From contig JASPKZ010004199.1 of assembly GCA_030220185.1 (NCBI GenBank), positions 2,252,001 through 2,316,000 on the forward strand: DNA of 64,000 nucleotides, in the 5' to 3' direction. The translations under genes were made by a program, and so were the position numbers. Below the pieces are notes generated by a model. That model did no database searches. It was not told the origin of the DNA and saw only the letters and a list, made by a program, of their open reading frames with translations. This DNA comes from Diploptera punctata. Lineage: Eukaryota; Arthropoda; Insecta; Blattodea; Blaberidae. This document shows positions 45,600 to 57,249 of the stretch, in pieces (positions within the stretch are counted from its first letter, which is position 1; each line of letters opens with the position of its first letter).

Positions 45600-46142
45600 T
45601 ATATATATTACATGTCTGTTTTCCACAAAACAAAACTGAGATGCTTTTCTGATGTCCAGCGTCACATTTCTGTTTGTTTTCATTTAAGTTATCCAAAATT
45701 TTAAAATCTTCTGCATTTGTCTCAATTACTGTAAATGGTTTTTTTCTTCAACTCTTTCTTATGAGGTGAGCCAACTGTTCAGGTGAATAAACCACTTGTG
45801 TTTTTCTTTTAATTTTTTCAATCACACTAAAGTCAGCATCACAGGGAAGCAAAGTGTGATCTGGTACAAGAAATTTATGTTCAATTTCTTCAAACCAACC
45901 ACAATCAATCTTGTACAGCCAAAGTCCCATTATTGTATAATTCTTGTTTTGAACAACACATGAATCACTATATACATTATAAGTTTATTTTTATTAGCAC
46001 CTTTTTCAATCAGTGGCACAGCTTTTAATAAGCAACTAACAATTTCGTCCACACCTCTTGAAGCAACTGATTCAGGCCGATATATATTCCTTTCCATTGT
46101 TGCGTAAAATGTTCTGCTTTGTTTTATTCTACTGTTGCACAT
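45600..46142 (-). pseudogene. Transposase-like protein remnant (DUF7869-like)
   Basis: Minus-strand segments in order: TFYATMERNIYRPESVASRG, VDEIVSCLLKAVPLIEKGAN, then in the next frame GLWLYKIDCGWFEEIEHKFL, PDHTLLPCDADFSVIEKIKR and VYSPEQLAHLIRKS, and after a stop FTVIETNAEDFKILDNLNEN. The ASRG--EI-S-LL and H-FL--GH--L--D-DF--IEK pattern recalls a protein family common in insect mobile elements with a nuclease-like DUF7869 fold. The assignment is from memory. At least one frameshift and two stops. Confidence 0.5.
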
Positions 46143-46498
46143 TTATTTTTCTTTTCTTATATTTTATTACACTATTTCCATTTGCACAAGAACCTGCCGC
46201 ATCAGCCATTCTGCATTTACTGATATTTGCCGGCAATGCTAGTCAGTATTGCAGCGGATTACAGAGTAGCGGACAATATACGGTCACGTGTCAGCAGTTG
46301 GGATGGGCCTTTATTCCCCGCGCGCGTGAAGAAGTTAGAAATTTTTCTTAGACATAAAGTCTCATTTAACCTCTTTTGAGCAAAGTTAGAATTATGAGCT
46401 TCTAAAGATTGACAGAAGATGGCCATAGGATACATAATCTGCAAATAACTAAAAATCAACCATTGGTTGGGATGGGCCCTTATTCCACTGAGCCCCTC

Positions 46499-46620
46499 AT
46501 TTGTATGAATGGACGATCATACAGCCAGTAAGTTTATAGGGACAACATGTGGTCAGCATATCGGATCTCATAGCAGTTGTAGCTGGTTTTTTCAACCTGC
46601 AACCGCTACTTATTGTATAA
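46499..46620 (-). mobile_element. SINE-C copy, 5'-ward part after insertion
   Basis: It resumes with tttgtatgaatggacgatca, then gtcagcatatcggatctcat and agctggttttttcaacctgc; the tRNA head is missing. Confidence 0.7.
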
Positions 46621-46735
46621 ATATCCTCAACTCGGTGTCCAATTCAGGGTCGGGTCGAGGGTTGAGATGAGATGAAGCCCCAATATGTGAATGACAAGGG
46701 TGCCGGCCGACCACGCCAGACGCGCCATCACGGGA
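46615..46735 (-). repeat. Family G short repeat, copy 2
   Basis: Second copy of the 43605 repeat (gtgtccaattcagggtcggg, gacaagggtgccggccgacc, acgccagacgcg). Confidence 0.6.
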
Positions 46736-46794
46736 GCAGATGAACGAAATAAACGAAATGGATGAGATGAGTATGGAAAATGGTGGAAAGAAAT

Positions 46795-47125
46795 TGTGCC
46801 TATATACTCTAACTAAACACTTGAAATCGTGATTAATATTCTTCCACCTCATTCTTGGTGTGCCTACTAGGTGCTTTTCCTATGATTTTCCTAGAAGAAA
46901 ATTAGGTTAAAACATATGTTCTTATTGAATTAGTATAAATTATCCTTCCTTCATTCCCTATTCGTGCCACATTTCCTGCCCATCGCAGTTGATAATCTGT
47001 TTTTGTTACATCTGGTTTCCCATAATGATTCAGCCTCTGTCTGTTCTTCTCTCTTTGGTCCAAACATTTCTCTAATATTCCGATTCCTTCCTCCTCTCCT
47101 AAATTTAAGAAACCGTTTTCGAATC
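46795..47125 (-). mobile_element. LINE-A copy 13 fragment
   Basis: Decayed C-terminal region. It lacks the last ~100 bases of the family and shows a small internal insertion near 46900-46945. Confidence 0.65.
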
Positions 47126-47318
47126 ATAAAGGAATATTAACAATATTGTCCTAATGTTTACACCATCATAGAGTATGTATTAATGAGGTATATGCCTACT
47201 TTGTGAAAATGTAAATTGACATAAACCATTCATACCTTGCATTTATGATACGCCGAGAAGAAAATTTTATGGACAGACATACCACGACAAGGGTCCCTAT
47301 AGAAATTATGCATTTTTA

Positions 47319-47990
47319 TCATAAGTAACGCCAGGAGTGATTTCCAAATTATGTAAATAATTTGGAAATCAAGAGTGACATTTGTTAGGACTATTTAACG
47401 AATAAAATTAAGCTGTTTACTCACAAATCATTATTTAACTATAGTTATTTTAAAATATTTATATATTTAATGTAAACGGCGATGTTAAAAACAATGAGAA
47501 ACGATTATTACGCTTCATTTGTTCATCACTGCAACCAGATCATATTATTTATTGCCAAAGGATCGCAATGTTGTAAGAAATTTATAACCAACATTATAGG
47601 TATTAATTAATTTCTGATGTCCTCTGGATATGTCAATTATATTTTTCTGCAACGTTATTTCCTGGGAAATAAATCGTTTAAGAAAGTGCAAACAGTTCTT
47701 TCTTTTTTTTTTGTGGTATAATCAATTTCTACAAATGTTTTTATATTAAATCCTGCAAGCACTATATGTTGACATTCGTGCACTATATATACAATCTGGT
47801 AGCCACATGTGCTTACTGCAAAATAATGCTATGACCTATTCAGAATGTTAAAAATGAGGAGATTGATTTTAAAGTAATAAAATTAAATTGATAAAATTGA
47901 GGTGAAAAACGACTGTGATTGGTTCTAAATCAAAAATCATAAAAATGTGATTGGTCATTGACTCCCATTTGGGATATGAGTTAAATAGTC
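47319..47990 (+). mobile_element. Family D element, copy 3
   Basis: Same ends as copy 1 (tcataagtaacgccag; gagttaaatagtc). The tip of the terminal hairpin is deleted, leaving tttccaaattatgtaaataa and its partner. Confidence 0.7.
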
Positions 47991-48070
47991 TAAAAAAATG
48001 CAATGTAATAGATAAGTAATTTTTACATTAGAGGCACAGAGACAGGTTATAATGATACATATAACTGGAT

Positions 48071-48398
48071 GTAGTCCACTGCTGTAGTCTCGAGGTAGCG
48101 TGCTGCCTTGTCACGCAGCAGGCCTGGGTTCGATTCCCGGTCGGGACAGGCTCCTGAGTGAGTTTTTTTTCGGGTTTTTTTTCTCGCCTGTAAGACAAAT
48201 GTCAGGAAGCTTAGGGCCCAACGGTCCCCGAAAATCATCCGGCCATCATCATCCTTATGATTATCGTCCTTCATCGGTGTGGAAAGCAACGGAAAAAACT
48301 ACCACACCTATAATTCCCTAGTAAAGCTGCAAAGCATAGCATGGAAATGCTATGATTGCAGTGAAAGACCTGCCCTCGGGCAGAATTACTATGGATGG
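48071..48398 (+). mobile_element. SINE-B copy, full length, TSD
   Basis: ataactggat (48061-48070) and ataactagat (48399-48408) form a 10-bp TSD with one mismatch. The head is gtagtccactgctgtagtct. Confidence 0.85.
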
Positions 48399-48427
48399 AT
48401 AACTAGATATGGAACACGAGTTTGGTT

Positions 48428-48736
48428 CATCCATCCATAGTAATTCTGCCCTAGGGCAAGTCTTTCACTGCAATCATAGCATTTTCATGTTATGCTTTGC
48501 AACTTTACTAGGGTATTATAGGTGTGGTAGCTTCCCGTTGCTTTCCACACCGAAGAATGATGATGATAGCCGGATGATTTTCGGGGACCGTTGGGCCCTA
48601 AGCTTCCTGACATTTGTCTTCCGGGTGAGAAAAAACCTCGAAAAAACCTCACCCAGGAGCCTGTCCCGACCGGGAATCGAACCCGGGCCCGTTGCGTGAC
48701 AATGCAGCATGCTACCTCGAGACCACAGCGGTGGAC
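48428..48736 (-). mobile_element. SINE-B copy, inverted partner
   Basis: Full length in opposite orientation 30 bp from the previous SINE-B; the 3' ends face each other. Confidence 0.85.
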
Positions 48737-48990
48737 TTTTAATCACATACTCCGTCACAATATGGAGTAATTTCCCTAAAACAATTTTCGAAGACAAAAT
48801 TTTGAGAAAAAAAATTAAGGGGAATAACAAGGAAAACTTTTTTAAAGATGTAACAAAAATTATAACTACAGAAAATATAGCTGAAAGAATAGAAGAATGG
48901 TTTCACTGGCAAGAAAATAATCCTGGTAATGAGTTAATCCACCAATTTTTGTTTCGCTTTATATAATAAATAAATAAATAAATAAATAAT
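48737..48990 (+). other. Unidentified open frame with AAAT tail
   Basis: A plus-strand frame to 48966 (DKILRKKIKGNNKENFFKDV, NIAERIEEWFHWQENNPGNE, LIHQFLFRFI) is followed at once by (TAAA)n at 48966-48990, as at the 3' end of a retroelement. Family unknown. Confidence 0.3.
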
Positions 48991-48999
48991 ATGCTTCCC

Positions 49000-49429
49000 T
49001 AAAAAAAATAATTTCAGGAAATGTGGAGGGTTTTAAGATATGAGTTAGTGACAATTGTGAATTTATTGAGTGGGGGAGGACGTGGTACCTGGCTCCATGC
49101 AGTCCAAGTACATAATGTTGTGAAATGAGCGTGACCGAAGGAGGACAGTTCGTGCTGAATTCATTACAAGTGTGTTAATAAATTAGCAAGTATCAGGCCT
49201 ATTCCAGAGTCCAGATAAAGTTCAGGGCTCGAGGATTCTTAACAAAGTGTGGAACGCACCACCATATCCAAAGTGTTATTATATGTTGACAGCTCGGTGT
49301 ATCCAATACGCGCATTTTCGGATGTGAATTATATCTTCAAAATTTTCATTTTACCCTTGTACATAACAAACTGAACGTATTCAGTTGTTTTATTTTATTT
49401 TGAAACGCTATTATTATTTATTATTAGTA
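49000..49429. other. Unassigned sequence
   Basis: No supported feature. Confidence 0.4.
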
Positions 49430-50325
49430 TTAACTAACTAACTAACTCACTCACTGGCACTATCGAACCCGTAAGTTCATGGCCGCGCGGACATAAGCTC
49501 TCCATATATCCCTATCCTGAGCCAACGTTTTCCAATCATCCCCTGTATAATCTACTTCCCTTAAATTATAGTTAATGTTATTTTCCCACCTCATTCTTGG
49601 TCTACCAACTGGGCGTTTTCCTTCTGGTTTTCCAACAAGAAGCTCCCATGCACGTCTTTCATTCCCCATTCGTGCCACATGTCCTGCCCATCGCAGGCTA
49701 GGAGATTTAACAGTTCTCATTATATCTGGCTCCCTATAAAGACCATGTAATTCATTGTTATGCAAGTCTTCTCCATTCACCTGCCTGTTGATCTCTCATT
49801 GGTCCAAAAAAATTCCTAAGAACTTTATTCTCTAATACTCGTAATCTCCTTTCCTCCCTTAAAGTAAGAGTCCCTGTTTCGCATCCATATAATATAACTG
49901 GTAGAATAATAGTTTTATATATTTTCAGTTTAACGTTTTTTGAAAGGATTTGGGACATCAAGAGTCTCTGTAATGCATTATAACACGCATTTCCAGAATT
50001 GAGCCTATGTTTAATTTCTTTGTGCATCTCATTCCTGTTTGCGATTATTGATCCTAGGTATTTGAATTCAGCCACTTCCTCAAAATTTCCCTCATTTGTC
50101 ATTAGCTATCAATTTCCATTATAAAAATATATTTTTATGTGTGACCGTATATTTAATTTTATTGATATTTACTTCTAGTTCCAATTTCTTAGTGTTACTA
50201 AGTAGTGTGTGCGTGTTGGCCTTTAGTATCTCCTCGCTATCGGCCAATACTACTACATCATCAGCATAAACCAACAGCTTATTAATACCATGGAGTTGTA
50301 GGCCTTCTTCATCCTCTAAAGAATT
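49430..50325 (-). pseudogene. LINE-A copy 14: RT palm to 3' end
   Basis: Segments in order: INKLLVYADDVVVLADSEEI (50290-50225), a frame change near 50110, EFKYLGSIIANRNEMHKEIK, VILYGCETGTLTLREERRLR, a second change near 49770, LHNNELHGLYREPDI, SLRWAGHVARMGNERRAWEL, KRPVGRPRMRWENNINYNLR. W of CETWT is G here. The truncated 5' end meets an ATT/ATC array, and the 3' side is also ATT-rich. Confidence 0.8.
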
Positions 50326-50431
50326 TATTATTATTATTATTATTATTATTGTCATTATTATCATTATTATTAATATTATTATCATTATTATTATCATTAT
50401 TATATATTATTATCATTATTATTATCATTAA

Positions 50432-50467
<36 letters not shown>

Positions 50468-50500
50468 CATCATTATCATTATTGTTATTATTGTGAGCTT
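50322..50500. repeat. (ATT/ATC)n microsatellite
   Basis: Mixed ATT and ATC triplets abutting LINE-A copy 14. Confidence 0.9.
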
Positions 50501-50504
50501 CTGT

Positions 50505-50783
50505 GATGTAACAGCCAGCTTATCGGTCTGCCATCTTAGGAACTCAGGTTCGATTTCCTGCTCTTCAATATAAATATCTGTTTTAGAATAGAATCTGAAA
50601 ACTGTCCGCTTAACGTAGAGATGCGATCTTAGTAGCAACTTGATATTAAAAATGGTTAAGAAAACTGAAACTAATGTCGTGGGTCTACATCACGCTAGCC
50701 ATACGAGTCCGCATACTTTCATCTACTAGCCACTGACAGCATCAATTCAGCCTAGCTTGGCTTGTTATAGCTGTTTACCACGG

Positions 50784-50785
<2 letters not shown>
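50505..50785. other. Unassigned; possible SINE head
   Basis: gctcaggttcgatttcctg-like text near 50540 could be an old B box. Nothing more. Confidence 0.3.
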
Positions 50786-50786
<1 letters not shown>

Positions 50787-50861
<75 letters not shown>

Positions 50862-50924
50862 ACAAAATGAGCTAATCTATCTCTCTCTCTCTCTCTCTCT
50901 GTCTCTCTGGCTGTCTGTCTGTAT

Positions 50925-51014
<90 letters not shown>
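50787..51014. repeat. (ATT)n-(TC)n-(CA)n compound microsatellite
   Basis: Three consecutive runs: ATT to 50860, TC-rich 50879-50966, CA to 51014. Confidence 0.95.
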
Positions 51015-51017
<3 letters not shown>

Positions 51018-51374
51018 ATTCGCTTAGTGATTGCAAACTAGTTTTATGCAGGATTAAATAAAGTAGGTCAGGTTTATCACGAATTTTAAATTTATCCCGC
51101 AGTAAAAAATAATTTGTTACATAAATAACTTATGCAAATAACTTAGCAATTGCCAGAGACTAATCTGCATAAATTTTTAATTACTGAAACCAAAACTACT
51201 AGTTCGTATTTCCGTCACAAATAACTCACATCTGCGAACACATTAAAACGTACGTAAAAAAAAACTACAAATGAATGTTACGGATAATTCCCTCATCCCA
51301 ATTTTGGTCCCCTGACATGTAATAAAAATACCATTTAAGCTAGAGATACCAACCTCACACGATAAAAAATGAAT

Positions 51375-51376
<2 letters not shown>

Positions 51377-51427
<51 letters not shown>
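51377..51427. repeat. (TA)n microsatellite
   Basis: A pure TA run. Confidence 0.9.
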
Positions 51428-51429
<2 letters not shown>

Positions 51430-51665
51430 TATTATAAATATTTTTTTGACATTTGGCAATGAAGGCAAATATATGAAAAGAAAAAAGAATATATTTATAA
51501 TATCTATATATACAAGCGTTACTGCTATAAAGTAAATATTCTCTTTAATAATTTGCTTAACTGTTATGTTAGCCACTAGATGGCAGTTGAAAGAAATTTC
51601 CGCTACCTCTTGTGTGAATTGAGAATACTACATGTATAAGAAAATTGTATGTTTGTCTTGAAATT

Positions 51666-51737
51666 CTTGGGTAGCTCAGTTGGTTAGAGCGCTAAAGGTA
51701 CAGACTTTAGAGACTCGAGTTCAAATCCCTACTCAAG
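51666..51737 (+). ncRNA. tRNA-like sequence (pseudogene or SINE head)
   Basis: Acceptor cttggg/ctcaag, A box tagctcagttgg, D stem gctc/gagc, anticodon stem taaag/cttta, B box agttcaaatcc. The anticodon would be ACA, which is abnormal, and the T stem has mismatches. A (TA)n run follows at 51761. Confidence 0.5.
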
Positions 51738-51756
51738 CATTCTTTTTTCTTTTCAT

Positions 51757-51760
<4 letters not shown>

Positions 51761-51800
<40 letters not shown>
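51761..51800. repeat. (TA)n microsatellite
   Basis: A pure TA run. Confidence 0.9.
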
Positions 51801-51803
<3 letters not shown>

Positions 51804-51832
51804 CGTCCTATCAATTAGGTTTGTTTTGAAGT

Positions 51833-52045
51833 GGTCTAAGGCATCATGGCTGGCGCAGAGTTACGGGACACGCGTTGGTTCAAGTCCCCATAGGGTCGTA
51901 GAATTTCGGCCAGTATGGGACCAGTATCCATCCAGAATCGTGAGGAATTTGAGTAGCTACAATAAAAGCGGCTCCAGATTGAGAAAATAAGCTATACTAG
52001 CTCGGAGACTCTACATCCTGATCACATGTCACCGTTAAACTCTGA
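51833..52045 (+). mobile_element. SINE-C copy, partial
   Basis: tctaaggcatcatggctggc, ggttcaagtcccc, tttcggccagtatggga and aaaataagctatac; the 3' end is lost at 52045 near family D copy 4. Confidence 0.75.
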
Positions 52046-52052
52046 TCATTTA

Positions 52053-52722
52053 TCATAAGTAATGCCACGAGTGATTTCCAAATTGTCGATAAATTCACGA
52101 CTCACGAAGTGAGGAGTGAATTTATCTAGAGATTTTGAAAATCAAGACTGGCTTTTGTTAGGACTATTTAACGAATAAAATTAAGCCATTTACTCACAAA
52201 TCATTATTTAAATATAGTTATTTTTAAATATTTATATTTTTGATGTAAACGGCGATGTTTGAAAACAAATGAGAAACGTTATGTTTCATTTGTTCATCAC
52301 TGCAACCAGATCATATTTATAGCCAAATAGAATCGAAATATTGTAAGAATGAACCCTAGTGCAGAAAAACTGAAACATATCATTACAGGTTATTAATTAA
52401 TTTCTAATTTCCTATGATGTAAATATGTCAACTATATTTTTATTCAACGTTAATTCCTATGAAATAATACGTTTAAGAAAGTGCAAACAGTGTTTTTTTC
52501 ATGTTATAATTAATTGCTACGAATGTTTTTCTGTTATATCTCGCAAGCAGAATCTGCTTACATTCGTACACTATATACAATCTGGAAGCCACTTGATGGG
52601 ATGAGAGCGATACAATGAAAGTGATAAAATCACGGTGAAAAAGACTGTGATTGGTTGTAAATCAAAATTCATTCAAATGTGATTGGTCGTTGACTGTCAT
52701 TGGAGACATGAGTTAAATAGTC
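52053..52722 (+). mobile_element. Family D element, copy 4
   Basis: Complete terminal hairpin (gataaattcacgactcacg with its complement) and the family end gagttaaatagtc. Confidence 0.7.
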
Positions 52723-53807
52723 TCTGTAAATGCCAAGTATATGAGCTCAGTAGTCTGCTGTTAAGGACAATGACTTTCTAAGTCTGTCGCGCCAAGGAGT
52801 TTATTTTTTAGATCTATGTGCTTCACTTGTAGACAATGTTGAACTTATTGCTTCTAATAATCTGCTCCTATGGCATCATAGTCCATAGATTATAACCACT
52901 CTTGTAGTCAGACTCTCTACATATCTATCAAACACCTTGAGACACCCTCAGACAACTTTCATCGTTTTTGTAGCTTGTTGCATGCTCTGCAATCATTTTT
53001 TCCCTTGGTCTTCTATGTTTCTTTGTACCATCAGTTTAATCATGAAGAATTTTGAAACATTTCTTTCTTCTTGCGCTTTACGTGTCAAAGCAATTTCAAA
53101 CATTGTGATTAGATAAGTCTTGCAATGTCATTTGCTTCAATAAACTTTCAAGTTCGTTATATTTTTACTTATTCCCCATATGTCTCTGGCTTTTACTGGT
53201 CCATATATTTTTTAATACTCTAAGTGAGATTCCATTAGCTCCACACACAGCCATATACATATTATCCTTGTTTGCGATCCAATACCACCCACTCCACTTT
53301 TCGTGTTTTGCTTCCGCACTAGACAGGTAGATGTCGTTAATTTTAAATATACGCACAATTTCGGCAGACCCCTTTGTGTAGATGATGTCTGTTTACGCTG
53401 CATATAGACAGGAGAGTCGGATGAGTGTATGATTAAGTGCTTGTATGTAAGTTTGTTGAACGAGGGAAATTAAACCTGGTGTCGGCACATGCCTACTCTT
53501 ATCGAAAAGCGCCAAGGCTTAAACATCCCGTTCGATGGACAAATCACTACCGACAGTGCCTCGTGCCTCCTTAACATATATACTGTGGAAGGGCTTGAAT
53601 ACTAATCCGGGTAAATTGTACACAGTCAAATAACTAAAACGTCTGTACCACAACACTTCCAAGTTCCGAGATCAAAATTTACAACCCCAATTTTATAATT
53701 TTTTCAGCTTGGTGTGCCATGAATGATATTAAAACATTCCTATTTTAATAATATGAGTTAAATAGATAATAAAATAATATTAATTTTAATAATATTAATT
53801 TCGTAGA
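52723..53807 (-). other. Unidentified region with minus-strand coding traces
   Basis: The minus-strand frame 53403-53165 has TKGSAEIVRIFKINDIYLSS, KHEKWSGWYWIANKDNMYMA and VCGANGISLRVLKNIW, ending at a stop. Further traces lie at 53060-52740. The pattern suggests an old mobile-element protein that I cannot name. Confidence 0.3.
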
Positions 53808-54165
53808 CAGAAAGCAAACATTTTTGACAACAGAGACAGAATTTTGGCGAAGGGCATCAAGAAAATCAAGAAAGGAGAAAATTTGGAACCAGAAAATTAG
53901 AGAAATTGTGAATGTAAAACATAATATTATAGAAGTAATAGAAGAACGAAGATTGAAATGGTATGAACATCTGAAGAAGATGGAGAATAATAGAATCCCA
54001 AGAATGACGCTGGATTGGATGCTGAAGGCAGGAGGAGGAGGGGACCCAGGGAACAGCGAAAGGATGAAGTGGAAAGGAACATGATCGGCAGACACCTCAA
54101 AGAAAAAAATGCTGAGGATAAAAACCTGTGGCGGAGCAAAATACATTTGGGCTTAAAGATAACTA
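53808..54165 (+). pseudogene. LINE-B C-terminal remnant, copy 3
   Basis: LTTETEFWRRASRKSRKEK, WNQKIREIVNVKHNIIEVIE, RRLKWYEHLKKMENNRIPRM, then a frameshift into RRRRGPREQRKDEVERNMIG and DKNLWRSKIHLG. The order matches the copy at 1001-1553. Confidence 0.7.
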
Positions 54166-54179
54166 CTGTAATGTAGAAA

Positions 54180-55188
54180 AAAAATCTTAATAAAAAATAT
54201 ACATTTTATCAACAGTGCCACAGATCACAAAATGAATATCATGCAATATTTATGCTTGGGTAAAATGTATTATTTGCAATTTCAAATGCAACTTAAGTTA
54301 AAAATTACTAAATATAACAAACAAACTGGATAAAGGTGAAATAATGTCGTAAGGGACCAAAGTTATATAATTTGATTATATCAGCATTCAATATAGCTAT
54401 CTCAGAACTCTGAGTCAACCTAACATAGGTGTAGAGGACTTCTTTTTTTCAACAGTTTCTATGAGTTAGACCTATAATTTGTTTAGGGACGCATAAAAAT
54501 AATAAAGCTTACAAAAAGGACAATTCCGGAATATCTCATCAAATACTATTTTCATGTTTTCTTGGTTAGATTGGACTAGAACACATAAAAGAAGCATACG
54601 AAGTTATATTTTCTATGTAAAAAAAATTCAATGTTGATAATAATAGTATGTATACTTCTGGGTTATCTCCATACAATAAACAACAAGATCGGTTTTATCT
54701 GTATCCCGACTTGCAATGTTTTGTCAGTAGAACATTCAGATTAAAACATGTTTAAGCGATTTTATTTTTTAACAGATTAGTCTTCTCGGAATTGCCAGAG
54801 AAAATCAAGTAATGGTAGACAAATTTCTGCTGAACTTCAGGATATGAAGTGATCCTTGATAAATGTCTGTTTCAAGATAACTCTAGATTAGAAGCAGGGA
54901 TTGTTAGGATAGTATAAAAATGTTCTCCAACACCATAAGTAAATACAATAAGGTATTCAGAAGCTGTTTTTAAATACCAATATTCTTCAATTTTATTGTG
55001 AGGCACTTCGCTTCTATATATTTGGCTATGTCGCGTCTAATATATTTAAAGCCATACCAAAAGGCTTAGTTTATAGTTTTGCGTGTTAATGCGCCTTGTG
55101 ACAACTCACTGAATATTAATTACAATTAATTTATTCATTAATGATGAAATGTTTTTTTATAATAAAATTTCAACCGAGTGTTTAGCTT
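54180..55188. other. Unassigned AT-rich sequence
   Basis: No supported feature. Confidence 0.4.
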
Positions 55189-55839
55189 GACTATTTAAGT
55201 CATGCCCCAAATGGGAGTCAAATACCAATCACGTTTCAATGAATTTTGTTTTACAACCAATGACAGTCGTGTTTTACCTCGACATTTATCCAATTTACAA
55301 AAATAAAGAAAGCTCCTCCTTTTTAATATCCTGAACAGGTCAAAACATTATTTTGCAGTGACTGACACTCCAACAAATATGTTGAATGTAGCAAATAATG
55401 AACAGATTCCTTCGAACTACACATTTGATAATTGTGTGTTCAATAATTGTGTTTTTAAATAATGATTTTACTGAGTTGTTTTCTAAAAAAAATAATTAAT
55501 AACCTATAATGTTGGTTACATATGCAGTTTGATGTGATTCATTTTTGCTTCACTATGGTGCATTCTTACAATATTGCAATCCTATTTGATAATAAATAAT
55601 ATGATCGAGTTGCAGTGAGCAAATAAAACATAACCAAACATTTCTCATTTTTTTCAAACATCGCCGTTAACATTAAATATATAAATATTTTAAAATAACT
55701 ATATTTAAATAATGATTAGTGAGTAAACAGCTTAATTTTATTCGTTAAATAGTTCTAACAAACATCACTCTTGATTTCCAAATCCTCTAGATAAATTCGC
55801 TAGCCACAATTTGTAAATCTCTCGTGGCATTACTTATGA
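55189..55839 (-). mobile_element. Family D element, copy 5
   Basis: It runs from gactatttaagtcatgcccc to gtggcattacttatga; the body matches copy 2 closely. Confidence 0.7.
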
Positions 55840-56084
55840 TAATTCAGGAACACCAACTGAAAACCTCAGTCATGTTGGTCGATTTTATAATTTGAATTCG
55901 GCATATAACTTACCAGAATATAAGTGTCAGTCGCTACCGTCTGATCCAAACATTTTTGTTGTGTAATAAATAAGAACTTATTCAACATTAATAAAATTCA
56001 TAAAAAAATCTCAGTTGAGGCGTTATTCACAAAATTAAAATTATATTGCAAAATTATGTACCTTCTTGGTACGTTTCCTCAACT

Positions 56085-56240
56085 TTTTAAACTATTAATC
56101 AACTGTTGGCCTTTCGAGACTAGTCCCATCATCAGCGGAAAGTAGGTTTGTTTTCACTGATCATCGATGAAGTACTAGCATATTTGTGATGATTTTGTAC
56201 ATACTGTAGTATTGTGTATAATGAATTATTTCGTATTTAG
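56085..56240 (-). mobile_element. Partial class 1 hammerhead element, copy with lost cleavage site
   Basis: The minus-strand motif at 56100-56140 has core CTGATGA and GAAA, but stem III reads AGGCCA, so the essential U before the cleavage site is lost. The upstream text (gatgaagtactagcatattt) matches 57150-57175. Confidence 0.5.
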
Positions 56241-56494
56241 AATGGAGTTGTTATTGATTTTCTTAAGAATTTTAAAAAATGTTCTTCAAGTATGTTTATT
56301 TTCGCTGGAATATTGTCTCTATGCAGTATTGTGAGGGCGTTGTTACTATCTCGCAAATAATGTCCTGTCTGAACGATATTTTGCATAATTGAATTTCCCT
56401 TCCCCGTATTTGAATTCTTCAAATTGTTATTTAAATATAATATTAAAACTTCTGCACGTTATTCCTATATAAAATATTTTGCAATCCTTACACG

Positions 56495-56496
<2 letters not shown>

Positions 56497-56543
<47 letters not shown>
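56497..56543. repeat. (TA)n microsatellite
   Basis: A TA run on the 3' side of SINE-B. Confidence 0.9.
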
Positions 56544-56545
<2 letters not shown>

Positions 56546-56856
56546 ATCATAGTAATTCTGCCCGAAGGCAGGTCCTTCACTGCAATCATAGCATTTTCAT
56601 GCTATGCTTGCATCTTTACTAGGGAATTGTAGGTGTAGTACCTTCTCGTTGCTTTCCACACTGGTGAATGATGATGATGATGATGATGACCATGCGATTT
56701 CGGGGACCGTTTGGGCCTTAAGTTTTCCTGACATGTGTCTTACAGGTGAAGAAAAACCCCGATAAAAAACCTCACCCAGAAAAACTGCCCCGACCGGGGA
56801 TCGAACCCGGGCCCGCTGTGTGACAAGGCAGCACGCTACCTCGAGACCACAGCGGT
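56544..56856 (-). mobile_element. SINE-B copy inside a (TA)n array
   Basis: It runs from ccatcatagtaattctgccc to gagaccacagcggtag, flanked by TA runs of about 45 and 69 bp. Confidence 0.85.
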
Positions 56857-56857
56857 A

Positions 56858-56925
<68 letters not shown>
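56857..56925. repeat. (TA)n microsatellite
   Basis: A pure TA run on the head side of SINE-B. Confidence 0.9.
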
Positions 56926-56927
<2 letters not shown>

Positions 56928-57059
56928 TTTTGTTATTATTGAACTGCATGATTGGTATGCTTTTGTATAGTGTCAACTTGAGGTTAAAATACGTAATATA
57001 ATTTAACTTTAGCCTGACTGGGTATAAAATTATAACATTATGTTTCTCGTAGGCCCGTC

Positions 57060-57240
57060 GTCTCAATGTTTTTAAAATTTTAATCAACTATAGGCCTTTC
57101 GGGACTAGTTCCATCATCAGCAGAAGGTAGTAAGTCGTTACTGACCCTCGATAAAGTACTAGCATATTTCTGATAATTGTGTAGAGAATATCATTTATAC
57201 TGGTCGCATTCTCAGTTAGAATCATATTTTTATTGATTTT
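57060..57240 (-). mobile_element. Partial class 1 hammerhead element
   Basis: Contains the motif at 57088-57123 and upstream body sequence (gataaagtactagcatattt) shared with 56160-56190. Confidence 0.5.
57088..57123 (-). ncRNA. Hammerhead-like motif (class 1), core present
   Basis: Core CTGATGA, GAAA, palindromic stem III AGGCCT and cleavage after CTA are present; stem I has three pairs (CTG/TAG with one wobble). Stem II has one mismatch. Confidence 0.5.
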
Positions 57241-57249
57241 TTCCAGTTG

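Larger units (their letters stand above)
45052..46498 (-). mobile_element. DNA transposon with ~33-bp TIRs inserted in SINE-C
   Basis: The ends gag-ggg--cagtggaata with aagggcccatcccaac are inverted at 45052-45084 and 46467-46498. The 4-bp ATTT on each side (45048-45051, 46499-46502) is a candidate TSD. A third copy of the end motif lies internally at 46294-46320, in the orientation of the right end. It carries decayed protein remnants on the minus strand. Confidence 0.8.

Noticed and set aside
50765..51013. CV/ER-repeat open frame
   Set aside because: A translation of the CA, TC and ATT microsatellites.
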